Assembly: GCF_008632455.1 (NCBI RefSeq)
Contig: NZ_CP043929.1
Coordinates: 310,001 to 374,000, forward strand
Length of the DNA: 64,000 nt
Source of the DNA: Methylomonas rhizoryzae
GTDB taxonomy: Bacteria > Pseudomonadota > Gammaproteobacteria > Methylococcales > Methylomonadaceae
Direction of reading: 5' to 3'
Positions 18,781-26,479 of this stretch are shown in pieces (the first letter of the stretch is position 1; each line of letters starts with the position of its first letter). A program made the translations under genes and the position numbers. The notes under the pieces were generated by a model that worked only from the letters and a program-made list of their open reading frames with translations, was not told where the DNA came from and made no database searches.

Positions 18781-19512
18781 TTAAACATGCGCTTGGCGGC
18801 GGCGTCCTGTGTACAGCCAGCCCATCAAGGCGGAACCGAACATCCACACGGCGGCCGGCAGCGGTACCGGTGCGGTTGCCGCAGAGACCGCCGCTTCGAA
18901 GTCTGCGCTAGCCAAGCCGCGGTTGAAAATGATGTCGTAGCTTGCCGAAATCGCCAGCGGAGTTTGCGATTCAGCAACCGTCTCGAACAATTGCAGCGTA
19001 ATCCAATAGGCGCCTACGCTGCCGCCTAAAGCGTTGCTGGCGTTGCGAATCGCCATGTCCAGATGTTCGTGAATATCGCCATTGCTGTCGAATTGCCCTA
19101 TTACCCCGGCGCCGTTGCTTACGCCGTCAGCCGAAAATACCGAGGTGTTGCCAAGCGCGTCTTCGATTTGGATGTGTTCGCCGTTCAATACCGAATTGCT
19201 CCAAGCCGAGCCGTTCCAGAATTGCAAGGAACCGATGCCTTGAAACCATAGCCAGTTACCGTCTCCGAATGCGCCTAACGCGGTGTCGGCATCGTAGCCC
19301 GGATCGTCGGTACGGTAAGCGCCGCCGGATAGGTCGCCGAAATCGGCTTCGAACAACGTGCCGTTCAATTCGATTTGCCCGCCTTGTTTCCAAGGCTGAA
19401 TGTCGCCGTCGTGTTGCTCCGCCGCCAGCGGCGCGGACAGATTGATGCTTAAACCCAGTATCAACGCGGGTTTTAACCAAAGATTACTCATGAACGTTCT
19501 CCTGTTATGCAA
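18781..19512 (-). CDS. Secreted VPLPA-tailed protein, first gene of Zur-box-1 operon
   Basis: 243 residues: a signal peptide (to LAAEQ near residue 33), then a mature N-terminus with HDGDIQPWKQGGQIELNG, FEADFGDLSGGAYRTDDPGYD, the HEHLD motif, LGGSVGAYWITLQLFE and IIFNRGLASADFEAAV, ending in VPLPAAVWMFGSALMGWLY plus RRR. The same blocks occur in the N-terminal domain of the protein at 14290-16092. The conserved HxHL (HEHL/HTHL) and N-terminal His are candidate metal ligands. Its start is 51 bp from Zur box 1, so it is very probably induced under zinc starvation and displayed on the surface. It may belong to the Zur-repressed PEP-CTERM protein families described in cyanobacteria; I cannot verify that here. 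Confidence 0.75.
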   Translation of the reverse strand: MHNRRTFMSNLWLKPALILGLSINLSAPLAAEQHDGDIQPWKQGGQIELNGTLFEADFGDLSGGAYRTDDPGYDADTALGAFGDGNWLWFQGIGSLQFWNGSAWSNSVLNGEHIQIEDALGNTSVFSADGVSNGAGVIGQFDSNGDIHEHLDMAIRNASNALGGSVGAYWITLQLFETVAESQTPLAISASYDIIFNRGLASADFEAAVSAATAPVPLPAAVWMFGSALMGWLYTGRRRQAHV

Positions 19513-19562
19513 GTGAAAGCCCGGCCTGACTCTAGGCGACGAGCTGTGTGAACCAAGTCACT

Positions 19563-19579
19563 ATGTTATATTATAACAT
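19563..19579 (-). promoter_or_regulatory. Zur box 1
   Basis: A perfect 17-bp palindrome with arms ATGTTATA/TATAACAT around a central T. This matches the core of the gammaproteobacterial Zur operator (ATGTTATANTATAACAT). On the - strand the palindrome contains TATAAT, so Zur would cover the -10 element. It lies 51 bp upstream of the secreted-protein gene at 19512 and would control that gene, the receptor and the PKD protein. Confidence 0.88.
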
Positions 19580-19750
19580 CTCATACAGGAGCACAATGTC
19601 ATTTGTGCTGCTCCCTAAGGCTAGCCTGACGGGATCATTCGCGCGATCTCACCTCCGCATGGCTTATTCATGAAATGGGCCCAACTCTCGGAGACTTGGC
19701 GCGTGGCGACGCGTAGCGCGAGAGGTCAAGAATGATGCGGGCAACGTCAT

Positions 19751-20746
19751 TCAAACCGCAAGCTGACAGGCTGCCAACGCCTCCAGCATCTCCTGCTTGG
19801 GTAAATTGCGGCCGATGAATACCAGATTCGATTCCCTAGCCGCGCCGTCCGGCCACGGGCTGCCGAAACCCTCGGTCATCAGCATGTGCACGCCTTGATA
19901 AATGACCCGCTTGTCGCAGCCGGCGATATTGAGGATGCCTTTGTAGCGCAGCAGGTCGTTGCCGTAGTCGCGCACCATGATGTCCAGAAACGCCAAGATG
20001 CGGGCCGCATCGAGCGGACGGTCGGTACGGAACACGAACGAACCGATGTCGTCTTCATGCTCGTGACTGACGTCGTCTAAAAAATCCGGCTCGATTTTCA
20101 GGATGTCGTCCAGGTTGAAACCGTCGATGTCCAGTATGTCGTGCAACTCGGTGGCGCCGAAATGCACGCGCTTGATCGGCGCCCTGGGGTTCATCGCCCG
20201 CAAGCGGGTTTCCAGGTCGGCAACCACTTCGGCTTCCTGCAAATCGGTTTTCGATAGCAAAATCCGGTCGGCAAAACCGACTTGTTCTTGCGCTTCGTGA
20301 TGCTCTTGCAATTGCATGTGGGCATGCACCGCGTCGACCACGGTGACGATGGCGTCCAGTTTGTAATTTTCGGCGATGTCGGGTTCGATGAAAAAGGTTT
20401 GCGCCACTGGCGCCGGATCGGCCAGACCGGTGGTTTCTATGATGACCCGTTCGAAGTGGATAACGCCGCTTTCCCGCCGCTCGGACAATTCGGCCAGGAT
20501 GCGTACCAGGTCACCGCGCACGGTGCAGCAGATACAGCCGTTGTTCATCGTGACGATTTGCTCGTCGGTTTGTACCAGCAGTTCGTTGTCGATGCCGGTT
20601 TCGCCGAATTCGTTTTCGATCACCGCGATGCGGCGGCCGTGCTGTTCGGTGAGGATGCGGTTCAGCAGTGTGGTTTTGCCGGCGCCGAGAAAGCCGGTCA
20701 ATATCGTCACGGGTACCGGGTAGTTGAGTTTTGGGGCGGTTTGCAT
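19751..20746 (-). CDS. COG0523 (CobW/ZigA-type) GTPase, zinc metallochaperone
   Basis: 331 residues from the ATG at 20746, chosen for its AAGGAG ribosome-binding site 7 bp upstream; the frame is open to 20932 but that part is not conserved. It shows Walker A GFLGAGKTT (residues 18-26), the metal motif GCICC (70-74), ETTGLADP, the guanine-specificity motif SKTD, and a CobW C-terminal domain (IGSFVFRTDRPLDAARI). COG0523 proteins of this class hand zinc to client enzymes when zinc is scarce. It is the last gene of the large operon and follows folE2 by 64 bp. Confidence 0.9.
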   Translation of the reverse strand: MQTAPKLNYPVPVTILTGFLGAGKTTLLNRILTEQHGRRIAVIENEFGETGIDNELLVQTDEQIVTMNNGCICCTVRGDLVRILAELSERRESGVIHFERVIIETTGLADPAPVAQTFFIEPDIAENYKLDAIVTVVDAVHAHMQLQEHHEAQEQVGFADRILLSKTDLQEAEVVADLETRLRAMNPRAPIKRVHFGATELHDILDIDGFNLDDILKIEPDFLDDVSHEHEDDIGSFVFRTDRPLDAARILAFLDIMVRDYGNDLLRYKGILNIAGCDKRVIYQGVHMLMTEGFGSPWPDGAARESNLVFIGRNLPKQEMLEALAACQLAV

Positions 20747-20810
20747 GGCGGTCTCCTTGGGGGGGAATGACTCGTCCGTCGTCAAGGACGAACGATTAAG
20801 GCATGGAAAT

Positions 20811-21599
20811 TCATAGCGTCGGTTTACGGCGCTCGACCAGCGCATAAGCCGAGTGGTTGTGTATCGACTCGAAGTTTTCCGATTCCACCGTGTAGGCGCC
20901 GATGCGCGGCTCGGCGTCCAGGCGGGCGGCAACGTCGCGCACCATGTCCTCGACGAATTTGGGGTGGTCGTAAGCGTATTCGGTGACGTATTTTTCGTCC
21001 GGACGCTTCAGCAAGCCGTAGATAGGCGACGAGGCTTCGGCCTCGACCAGCGCGATCAGATCTTCGATCCAGATGAATTGCGAGGTTGCTACCGTGACTC
21101 TGACGTGGGAGCGCTGGTTGTGGGCGCCGCGTTCCGAGATTTCCTTGGAACATGGGCACAAGCTGGTCACCGGCACCACGATTTTGACTTTGGTGCGGCA
21201 ACCCTGGGCGTCGATTTCGCCGATAAAACCGACTTGGTAATCCAGCAGACTGCGCACGCCGCTGACCGGCGCGGCCTTTTCGACGAAATACGGAAAACGC
21301 ATGTCGATGTAGCCGGATTCGGCTTCCAGCCGCTGTAGCATTTCCTGCAACATGACCGGAAACGAAGCAATGCTGATCTCCCGGTCGTGGCCGTTCAAGA
21401 TTTCCACGAAGCGCGACATGTGGGTGCCCTTGAAGTCGTGCGGCAGATTCACGTACATATCAAAACGAGCCACGGTATGTTGTTCGCCGCCGTTTTTATC
21501 CCGCACCCGCACCGGATGCAGAATGTCCTTGATGCCGACTTTGTCGATGGCGATACGGCGGCTGTCGGCGCGGGCCTGGATGTCTTCGATGGGGTTCAT
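20811..21599 (-). CDS. folE2: GTP cyclohydrolase FolE2 (type IB)
   Basis: 262 residues with the family hallmarks IDKVGIKDILHPVRV near the N-terminus and SLCPCSKEISERGAHNQRSH near residue 150; the cysteine in SLCPCS is the metal ligand and E/H residues follow. The enzyme converts GTP to dihydroneopterin triphosphate and, unlike FolE, works with metals other than zinc, so it is a common Zur-regulated stand-in. In a methanotroph its product can feed folate and possibly tetrahydromethanopterin synthesis. It starts 338 bp after the FhcA paralogue ends, with a repeat between them, so it may have its own promoter. Confidence 0.93.
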   Translation of the reverse strand: MNPIEDIQARADSRRIAIDKVGIKDILHPVRVRDKNGGEQHTVARFDMYVNLPHDFKGTHMSRFVEILNGHDREISIASFPVMLQEMLQRLEAESGYIDMRFPYFVEKAAPVSGVRSLLDYQVGFIGEIDAQGCRTKVKIVVPVTSLCPCSKEISERGAHNQRSHVRVTVATSQFIWIEDLIALVEAEASSPIYGLLKRPDEKYVTEYAYDHPKFVEDMVRDVAARLDAEPRIGAYTVESENFESIHNHSAYALVERRKPTL

Positions 21600-21682
21600 G
21601 GTTTTTACTGGTTGTAACGGCTTAATGTGTATTGGTCGAGGCGACTGTCATTGTTGTGTCACTATCGCGACGGCTTTTTAAT

Positions 21683-21912
21683 GTCGGGTCTCGGCCCGAC
21701 AGCCGAGATACTTTCTTTTGCGTGGCCAAAAGAAAGTATCCAAAGAAAAGGCCACCCCCGCTGCCGCTTATTCCCTGCGCTCCTCGGGTTTGAACGGGGT
21801 TTTCCGAAGGGGCTTCCCAGCCCCCGCGGAAAACGCGCGGCATCCTTGCCGCGCCCCTTCGGGCTATTCCGCTCAAACCCTGCGATGCTCGGCGCGGCAG
21901 AGGGGATGACAA
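21683..21912. repeat. Intergenic repeat block with strong inverted repeats
   Basis: This fills most of the 338-bp gap between fhcA-like and folE2. It starts with GTCGGG/CCCGAC arms (21683-21700), then perfect 14-bp arms GATACTTTCTTTTG (21707-21720) and CAAAAGAAAGTATC (21727-21740), followed by a GC-rich tract containing further short palindromes (for example AAGGGGCTTCCCAGCCCCC). I recall similar CTTTCTTTTG...CAAAAGAAAG blocks as dispersed repeats in other proteobacteria. There is no gene. It could form a terminator-like or processing structure within the operon. Confidence 0.65.
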
Positions 21913-21937
21913 ATCTCGACTTCGTAGCGCAATGTCG

Positions 21938-23590
21938 TCATTCATGCACCTTAAACCTGGGATGTTCGCCGAAGTCGGCGTCGTTGACCGCGTATTGGCC
22001 GAGTTTCAGGCTGTAGAAGCGGTCGAAGTGTTGTTTGACAGTACGGATGATGCCGGCGTCGTAAACCGGGGTAACGGTCTGGGCCAAGCCGGCCGGCCGT
22101 TCGATCACGATGCCGTCTTGTACCACCAGCCGGCCGTTTTTGAACAGCAAGGCGGCGTCGGCGAACATTGCCCGGTAGTCGGGACGAGCGCCGGTACGCT
22201 GACCAGGATCGTAAACGGCGATGTCGGCAATGGCGCCCGGCGCCAGATGGCCTCTGTCGTTGAGGCCCAGCAGCGTGGCGGCGGCGGAGCGGGTCATGCT
22301 GGCGACTTCGCTCAGGGTCAATTCGCGCTTTAGATTCGGCAGCAAGGTCAATGCCAGGGCTTCCTGGTTCAGGTGGGCCATGCATTCCTGTCGGTAATCG
22401 GCGTCCATCAGCAAGCGCAGCAGTTCCGGGTAGGCGGTAAACGGCGCGCCGTTGGGGTGGTCAGTGGTGAAAAACAGCCGCTCCGGCGCCTCGGCCAGTA
22501 AAAACAGTTCCAGGCCAATCGCCCATTGCAGAGTGTTGACGAAGCTGGCTTGGCGGTAGCGGTACGGCACCACGCCGCCGGAGCCTTCGGTTTCGGCGTC
22601 CCACATTACATATTTGCTCGGGCTGGCGTCGGCGTGGCGGCTATATTGGGCGATGATGTCGCCGGAGATGGTCACGGTCTGGCCGAACAGCACTTGGCCG
22701 ACGTCCATGCTGATGTTGGGGTGGCGGTTGAAGGCTTCCAGCAGTTTGGCCGCCGCCGAGGAAAAGCCTTTGGCGCCTTCCGTACCGTAAGCGTAAAACT
22801 GCACGTGGGCCAGGTGCATCGGCAGGCCTTGCGCGGCTTCCATGGTGGCGACGATGGTGTCGACGTTGCCGGGGATGCCCAGGTTGTTGCAATGCACGTG
22901 CGGCGGATGTGGCACGCCGAGCTGATGCACGGCGGTTTGCAGGGTTTGCAGAATCTGCCGGGAGCTGACGCCGTAATCCGGTACGATGTCGTCCAGACCG
23001 AATTGGCGGACGTTGCTTTTGAAGGCGTTGGCGCCGCCGGCGTTGATGATCTTCAAGCCCAGCGCGCGGGTGGCGTTCAAGGTCCAGGCTACGTAATCGT
23101 TGATTTGGTTCTGGCCGGCCTTGGCCCGTAGCAGTCGCAACAACAGTTCGTCGTTGCCCAGGATCGCCAGCGCGGCGGTGTCTATGATCGGGATGTCGGC
23201 CATTTGCAGGTGCACGTCCAGCGCGCCCACCGGCAACATCGCCGGTTCGACCACGCTGGTATAGCCCATCCGCGCGTAGCGGTAGCCGATGTCGGTACTG
23301 GACCACTTGGCGGAACTGAAGGGATGGTTAAGCCGCCGCGCCATATGATTGCGGTGCTGCTCCGGCAACAATACCCGGGCGGTGTTGACGTTGCCGCCGG
23401 CGATGTGGCTGTGGATGTCGATGCCGCCGGCCATCACAATCTTGCCGGTCAAGTCGTACACCGCGTCGAAACGCGCGGCCGGTCCGGGGTCGGCGACAAT
23501 CGCCCCGTCGCGGATGAACAGGTCGCGGGTATCGCCGTGCAGGTTTTGGCTGGGGTCGTAAATCGAGCCGTTGTACAGTTTGATCAGCAT
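21938..23590 (-). CDS. fhcA: Formylmethanofuran dehydrogenase subunit A (FhcA/FmdA) paralogue
   Basis: 550 residues from the ATG at 23590; the frame is open upstream but conserved sequence begins at MLIKLYNGSIYDP. It is an amidohydrolase-fold protein with GGIDIHSHIAGG (H60, H62), K180 in GLKIINAGG (the position of the carboxylated lysine of FwdA), H233 in HVHCNN, H259/H262 in MHLAH and D377 in TTDHPNG, so the binuclear metal site looks complete. Methylotroph FhcA acts in the formyltransferase/hydrolase complex with FhcB, C and D, none of which is nearby. Its place among zinc-starvation genes suggests a conditional replacement for the housekeeping subunit. Dihydroorotase or hydantoinase is less likely given the FmdA-specific motifs. 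Confidence 0.8.
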   Translation of the reverse strand: MLIKLYNGSIYDPSQNLHGDTRDLFIRDGAIVADPGPAARFDAVYDLTGKIVMAGGIDIHSHIAGGNVNTARVLLPEQHRNHMARRLNHPFSSAKWSSTDIGYRYARMGYTSVVEPAMLPVGALDVHLQMADIPIIDTAALAILGNDELLLRLLRAKAGQNQINDYVAWTLNATRALGLKIINAGGANAFKSNVRQFGLDDIVPDYGVSSRQILQTLQTAVHQLGVPHPPHVHCNNLGIPGNVDTIVATMEAAQGLPMHLAHVQFYAYGTEGAKGFSSAAAKLLEAFNRHPNISMDVGQVLFGQTVTISGDIIAQYSRHADASPSKYVMWDAETEGSGGVVPYRYRQASFVNTLQWAIGLELFLLAEAPERLFFTTDHPNGAPFTAYPELLRLLMDADYRQECMAHLNQEALALTLLPNLKRELTLSEVASMTRSAAATLLGLNDRGHLAPGAIADIAVYDPGQRTGARPDYRAMFADAALLFKNGRLVVQDGIVIERPAGLAQTVTPVYDAGIIRTVKQHFDRFYSLKLGQYAVNDADFGEHPRFKVHE

Positions 23591-23605
23591 GTAGGTTTTT
23601 GTTGC

Positions 23606-23690
23606 GGTAGTCAGTAGATACGCACCGCGTACCAGTACCAGATTAAAGGTTTCCGATGAATCGTTTGCCAAAAGGTACGCACTGCGTACC
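23606..23690. repeat. Short GGTACGCA/TGCGTACC palindromes
   Basis: A perfect 17-bp palindrome (arms GGTACGCA and TGCGTACC, centre C) lies at 23674-23690. A diverged version (TACGCACCGCGTACC) lies at about 23610-23624. Both are in the 106-bp gap between the DUF1826 and fhcA-like genes. They may be small dispersed repeats or mRNA hairpins; no function is evident. Confidence 0.55.
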
Positions 23691-23696
23691 TACGCT

Positions 23697-24413
23697 TTAC
23701 AACATATCCAAAGTCAGCAACAAGCGGCGTGGCTGCACCGCGGTGGGGGCCGGCGAGCGGTGCACCAGGCCGCGGCCTTCGTTGCCTTCCCAGTGTTCGC
23801 CCTTCATCAGGCCCACCGCGTAGGCCGGCATTTGCCGGATTGCGGTCGGGTCCAAGATCAAGCCGGAACAGTCGTCCGGCTTTCCGCAAGCGCCCATGCC
23901 CAGCTTGCCGCGGTCCAAGGCATACTCGGGCAGCCATTCGGTACCGATGCCGCCGTAGCTGCAAATCAACCGGGCCGGCACCCGGTCGACGTGAAAGCGC
24001 GGGCACATGGCTTTGTCCAGCGTGTACAGACGGAATCCGGCCTCACGCAACTCGAATAAGTCGCAAAATGCCCCGACCAACATTTCGACGTCGTCCAACC
24101 AAGTTTGGTAACCCGGCAGCACGGATGCTTGAGGCCAAATTTCGCCGAAATCAAACTGCAGTGGATCGATTCGCAGGCTGATTTCGACGCCGACTTTCCG
24201 TGCCAGCGCGGTATAAACAAAATGTTCCATGTCGACCGGAAACGTCCGTTCGAGCAGGCATAAGTTGACGTTGTGCCGGTAAATATCCGCCAAATCGGCA
24301 AAATCGCGGGAAACCAGGCTTTTCATCGGAGAGTGCAGCCATGGCGGCGCTAAGTGTTGAACGGCTTGGCCGGCAGGGCTTAAGGTTTGCCTCAAAAAAT
24401 GGGCTACGGGCAT
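23697..24413 (-). CDS. DUF1826 family protein, zinc-regulon associated
   Basis: 238 residues with the DUF1826 signature CPRFHVDRVPARLICSYGG...TEWLP near residue 136, LKGE-type MKGEHWEGN and GLVHRSPAP near the end. The spaced His/Asp residues (FHVD...VHRSP) recall a metal-dependent oxygenase fold, but the function is unknown. DUF1826 genes are recurrent neighbours of COG0523 genes in zinc-responsive clusters. GGAGG precedes the ATG, and the ZIP gene ends 10 bp upstream, so they are co-transcribed. Confidence 0.82.
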   Translation of the reverse strand: MPVAHFLRQTLSPAGQAVQHLAPPWLHSPMKSLVSRDFADLADIYRHNVNLCLLERTFPVDMEHFVYTALARKVGVEISLRIDPLQFDFGEIWPQASVLPGYQTWLDDVEMLVGAFCDLFELREAGFRLYTLDKAMCPRFHVDRVPARLICSYGGIGTEWLPEYALDRGKLGMGACGKPDDCSGLILDPTAIRQMPAYAVGLMKGEHWEGNEGRGLVHRSPAPTAVQPRRLLLTLDML

Positions 24414-24423
24414 TTAGGCCTCC

Positions 24424-25197
24424 TTATGCGGTTAACAAAATTTGTTCGAACAGCACGACGGCCTGCATGCAAGCAATGCCCAAAGCGAAAGAGACGGCTT
24501 GCCCGCCAAGATGGGGCAAGGTCGAACGCTCGTGCAATACCGGAATCAGGTCGGAGGCGGCAATGTAGATAAAGCCGCCTGCAGCTATTGGTAACAATAC
24601 GATCAACGACGATTCGGCGACTTGGCCGAGCAGCAGGGTAAACAAGGCGCCGGGCACAACGGTTAAGGAACAATAAAAGTTGTACAACACGGCTTGCCTG
24701 GGTGCATATCCGCCACGCAGCAACGCGCCGACGTCGCCCAGTTCCTGCGGTACTTCGTGGGCAATGATCGCCAACGTGGTGGTCAAACCCACTACCGGGT
24801 CGGCCAAGAAGCTGCCGGCAATCAACACCCCGTCGACGAAGTTGTGGATCGCATCGCCGATCAGATTCATTTTGGCCAAAGGCAAAATTTCGCCGGCTTC
24901 GGCCTGGGTGTCGACAGTGTGATCGTGGCGCCAGCGCACTAGCTTTTCCATGACGAAAAAGCCGAAGACGCCGATCAATACCATCAGGCATACATCGCTG
25001 ACCGAGCCTTGTCTGGCCGTGGCGTCCGGAATCAGATGGATGAAAGCGTCCCCCAGCAATACCCCTACCGCCAAGGCAACTAAGAACGGCACGATTTGTT
25101 TTAGGCGCTCCGTCGGCAGCCACAGCGCAAGCGCGCTCGACAGCGAGCACAGGCTGACGGCAAGGCAAGCGGCAATGCTAGGTAAAACGCTGTTCAT
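24424..25197 (-). CDS. ZIP family divalent-metal transporter
   Basis: 257 residues with about eight membrane segments. The transport-site helices are clear: AVGVLLGDAFIHLIPDA (H52 region), HNFVDGVLIAGSFL near residue 142 and HEVPQELGDVGALL near residue 167, matching the HNxxDG and HExPxE motifs of ZIP transporters. It probably imports zinc across the inner membrane. The start codon overlaps the stop of the preceding small gene (ATGA). Confidence 0.9.
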   Translation of the reverse strand: MNSVLPSIAACLAVSLCSLSSALALWLPTERLKQIVPFLVALAVGVLLGDAFIHLIPDATARQGSVSDVCLMVLIGVFGFFVMEKLVRWRHDHTVDTQAEAGEILPLAKMNLIGDAIHNFVDGVLIAGSFLADPVVGLTTTLAIIAHEVPQELGDVGALLRGGYAPRQAVLYNFYCSLTVVPGALFTLLLGQVAESSLIVLLPIAAGGFIYIAASDLIPVLHERSTLPHLGGQAVSFALGIACMQAVVLFEQILLTA

Positions 25198-25439
25198 GTC
25201 GGTTCTTTGCCCGGATTTTTCAGCGAGCGATAATCGCGGTGCGAGCTATAGATAAAATCGGCCAACCGGTTCGGCAGTACGTGGGAGATGAAATGGGCCA
25301 ACATGAAACCGAGCACCGCCGAAAACACCAGGGTGAGCGCCCGTTTGTGGGTTTTATCGTCCAACAACGGAATCACGGCGCCGAGAATGATCAAGAGTTC
25401 AGCGCCTATCAGGTGCAGATAACTATCCAGACCGGTCAT
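25194..25439 (-). CDS. Small membrane protein of the zinc operon
   Basis: 81 residues with a strong AGGAGG ribosome-binding site. It has two hydrophobic helices (about residues 8-24 and 36-52) and His residues near the membrane faces (SYLHLIGAE, AHFISHVLP). I recognise no family. The 4-bp ATGA overlap with the ZIP gene suggests its product works with that transporter, for example as an accessory subunit; that is inference. A CTAGCCG/CGGCTAG hairpin without a T run lies upstream at 25463-25486. Confidence 0.7.
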   Translation of the reverse strand: MTGLDSYLHLIGAELLIILGAVIPLLDDKTHKRALTLVFSAVLGFMLAHFISHVLPNRLADFIYSSHRDYRSLKNPGKEPT

Positions 25440-25560
25440 CTCATCCTCCTACACGAAAATGGCTAGCCGCCGGAGCGCACGGCTAGTCAAGCCAAGCACA
25501 TGCGTAATGGCGGTACGCTGCACATGTCGCTTCCGGCCGAGTTATTTTCACCGGTGGAAC

Positions 25561-26394
25561 TCATGCCGTAGGGAGGCCGCGCTTGCGGCTAAGGCCGATA
25601 TATCCGAATAAACCGGATGCAAAAAACCAAAACGCCGCCGGCAACGGAACCGCGGTCGGTGCGAAGTCGAAGTAAAAACGTCCGGAATTGATATTCGCGT
25701 CATTTAAGCCGACCAACCGAAATTCGGCGGTATACGTGCCTGCAACGGCATCGGATGCGGTCCAGAAGATCGGCGCGAATCCAGTAGTAAGGTAGCTATC
25801 CAGGTTGATGGTGTCGCTGATGGCAAACAGATTGGCGGTTTGTTGGTCGCCGACGAACAAACCGGCCGTGGCGGAGATCAATTGCAGGCCGATAGCGGTA
25901 TCGCCCAGCAAGGTCGACCAGCGGTTGTTGCTGCTGTTGAACAGAATCTGTTGTTCGCTGCCGGTTTCGTGCCCTGCCAGGTCGTCTACCCGAGCGAAGG
26001 TCAGGTTGCCGTAGTCTTCCGACGGATTGTTTTGGGACGTGAGTTTGCCGCTATACAGGCTACCGCTGCCCCAATTGAGTGCCAGAGGCGCATCCAGCGA
26101 GGAAATTTCCGGAATGCGGTTGTTGGTATTGGTGTCGTTGGTCGTTGGCGACCCTGCTGGGCCACTGTATGCGTAGGCGCCGATGCCGTGATAATGGTTG
26201 CCGTGGTTGAGAAGTAAGGTCAGATTGCCGGCATTGGGGTTTGCCAAGCCGTTGTAAGTGCCGGACGTAAAGGTGTCGGTACCGTCGATACCGATGTAAT
26301 AGCCGGCCAAGCTACTCTCGGCAGCGAGGGATTGGCCGGCTATGCTCAATCCCATCGCAAGCAGCGCTACCGGTAACAGTTGGTTTTTTTTCAT
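25561..26394 (-). CDS. Secreted VPLPA-tailed protein, All3515-like (putative zinc-regulated)
   Basis: 277 residues from the ATG at 26394, preceded by GGAGGG; the frame is open to 26514 but the signal peptide (MKKNQLLPVALLAMGLSIAGQSLAAE) starts here. The mature part contains YYIGIDGTDTFTSGTYNGL, a His cluster NHGNHYHGIGAYAYSGP, NTNNRIPEIS, and a VPLPAAFWFFASGLFGYIG tail with RKR. From memory this resembles the Zur-repressed All3515-type PEP-CTERM proteins first noted in cyanobacteria, but I could not check. The His cluster suggests surface metal binding. It is downstream of the Zur-box-2 GTPase gene. Confidence 0.7.
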   Translation of the reverse strand: MKKNQLLPVALLAMGLSIAGQSLAAESSLAGYYIGIDGTDTFTSGTYNGLANPNAGNLTLLLNHGNHYHGIGAYAYSGPAGSPTTNDTNTNNRIPEISSLDAPLALNWGSGSLYSGKLTSQNNPSEDYGNLTFARVDDLAGHETGSEQQILFNSSNNRWSTLLGDTAIGLQLISATAGLFVGDQQTANLFAISDTINLDSYLTTGFAPIFWTASDAVAGTYTAEFRLVGLNDANINSGRFYFDFAPTAVPLPAAFWFFASGLFGYIGLSRKRGLPTA

Positions 26395-26479
26395 GGTATT
26401 GCCCTCCAAGGCAAAGGTTGGAAAAGTAGGCCGGCGATACGGTTTGCATCGCCGGCGGGTCGAGCCGTTTGCTTGCGCG

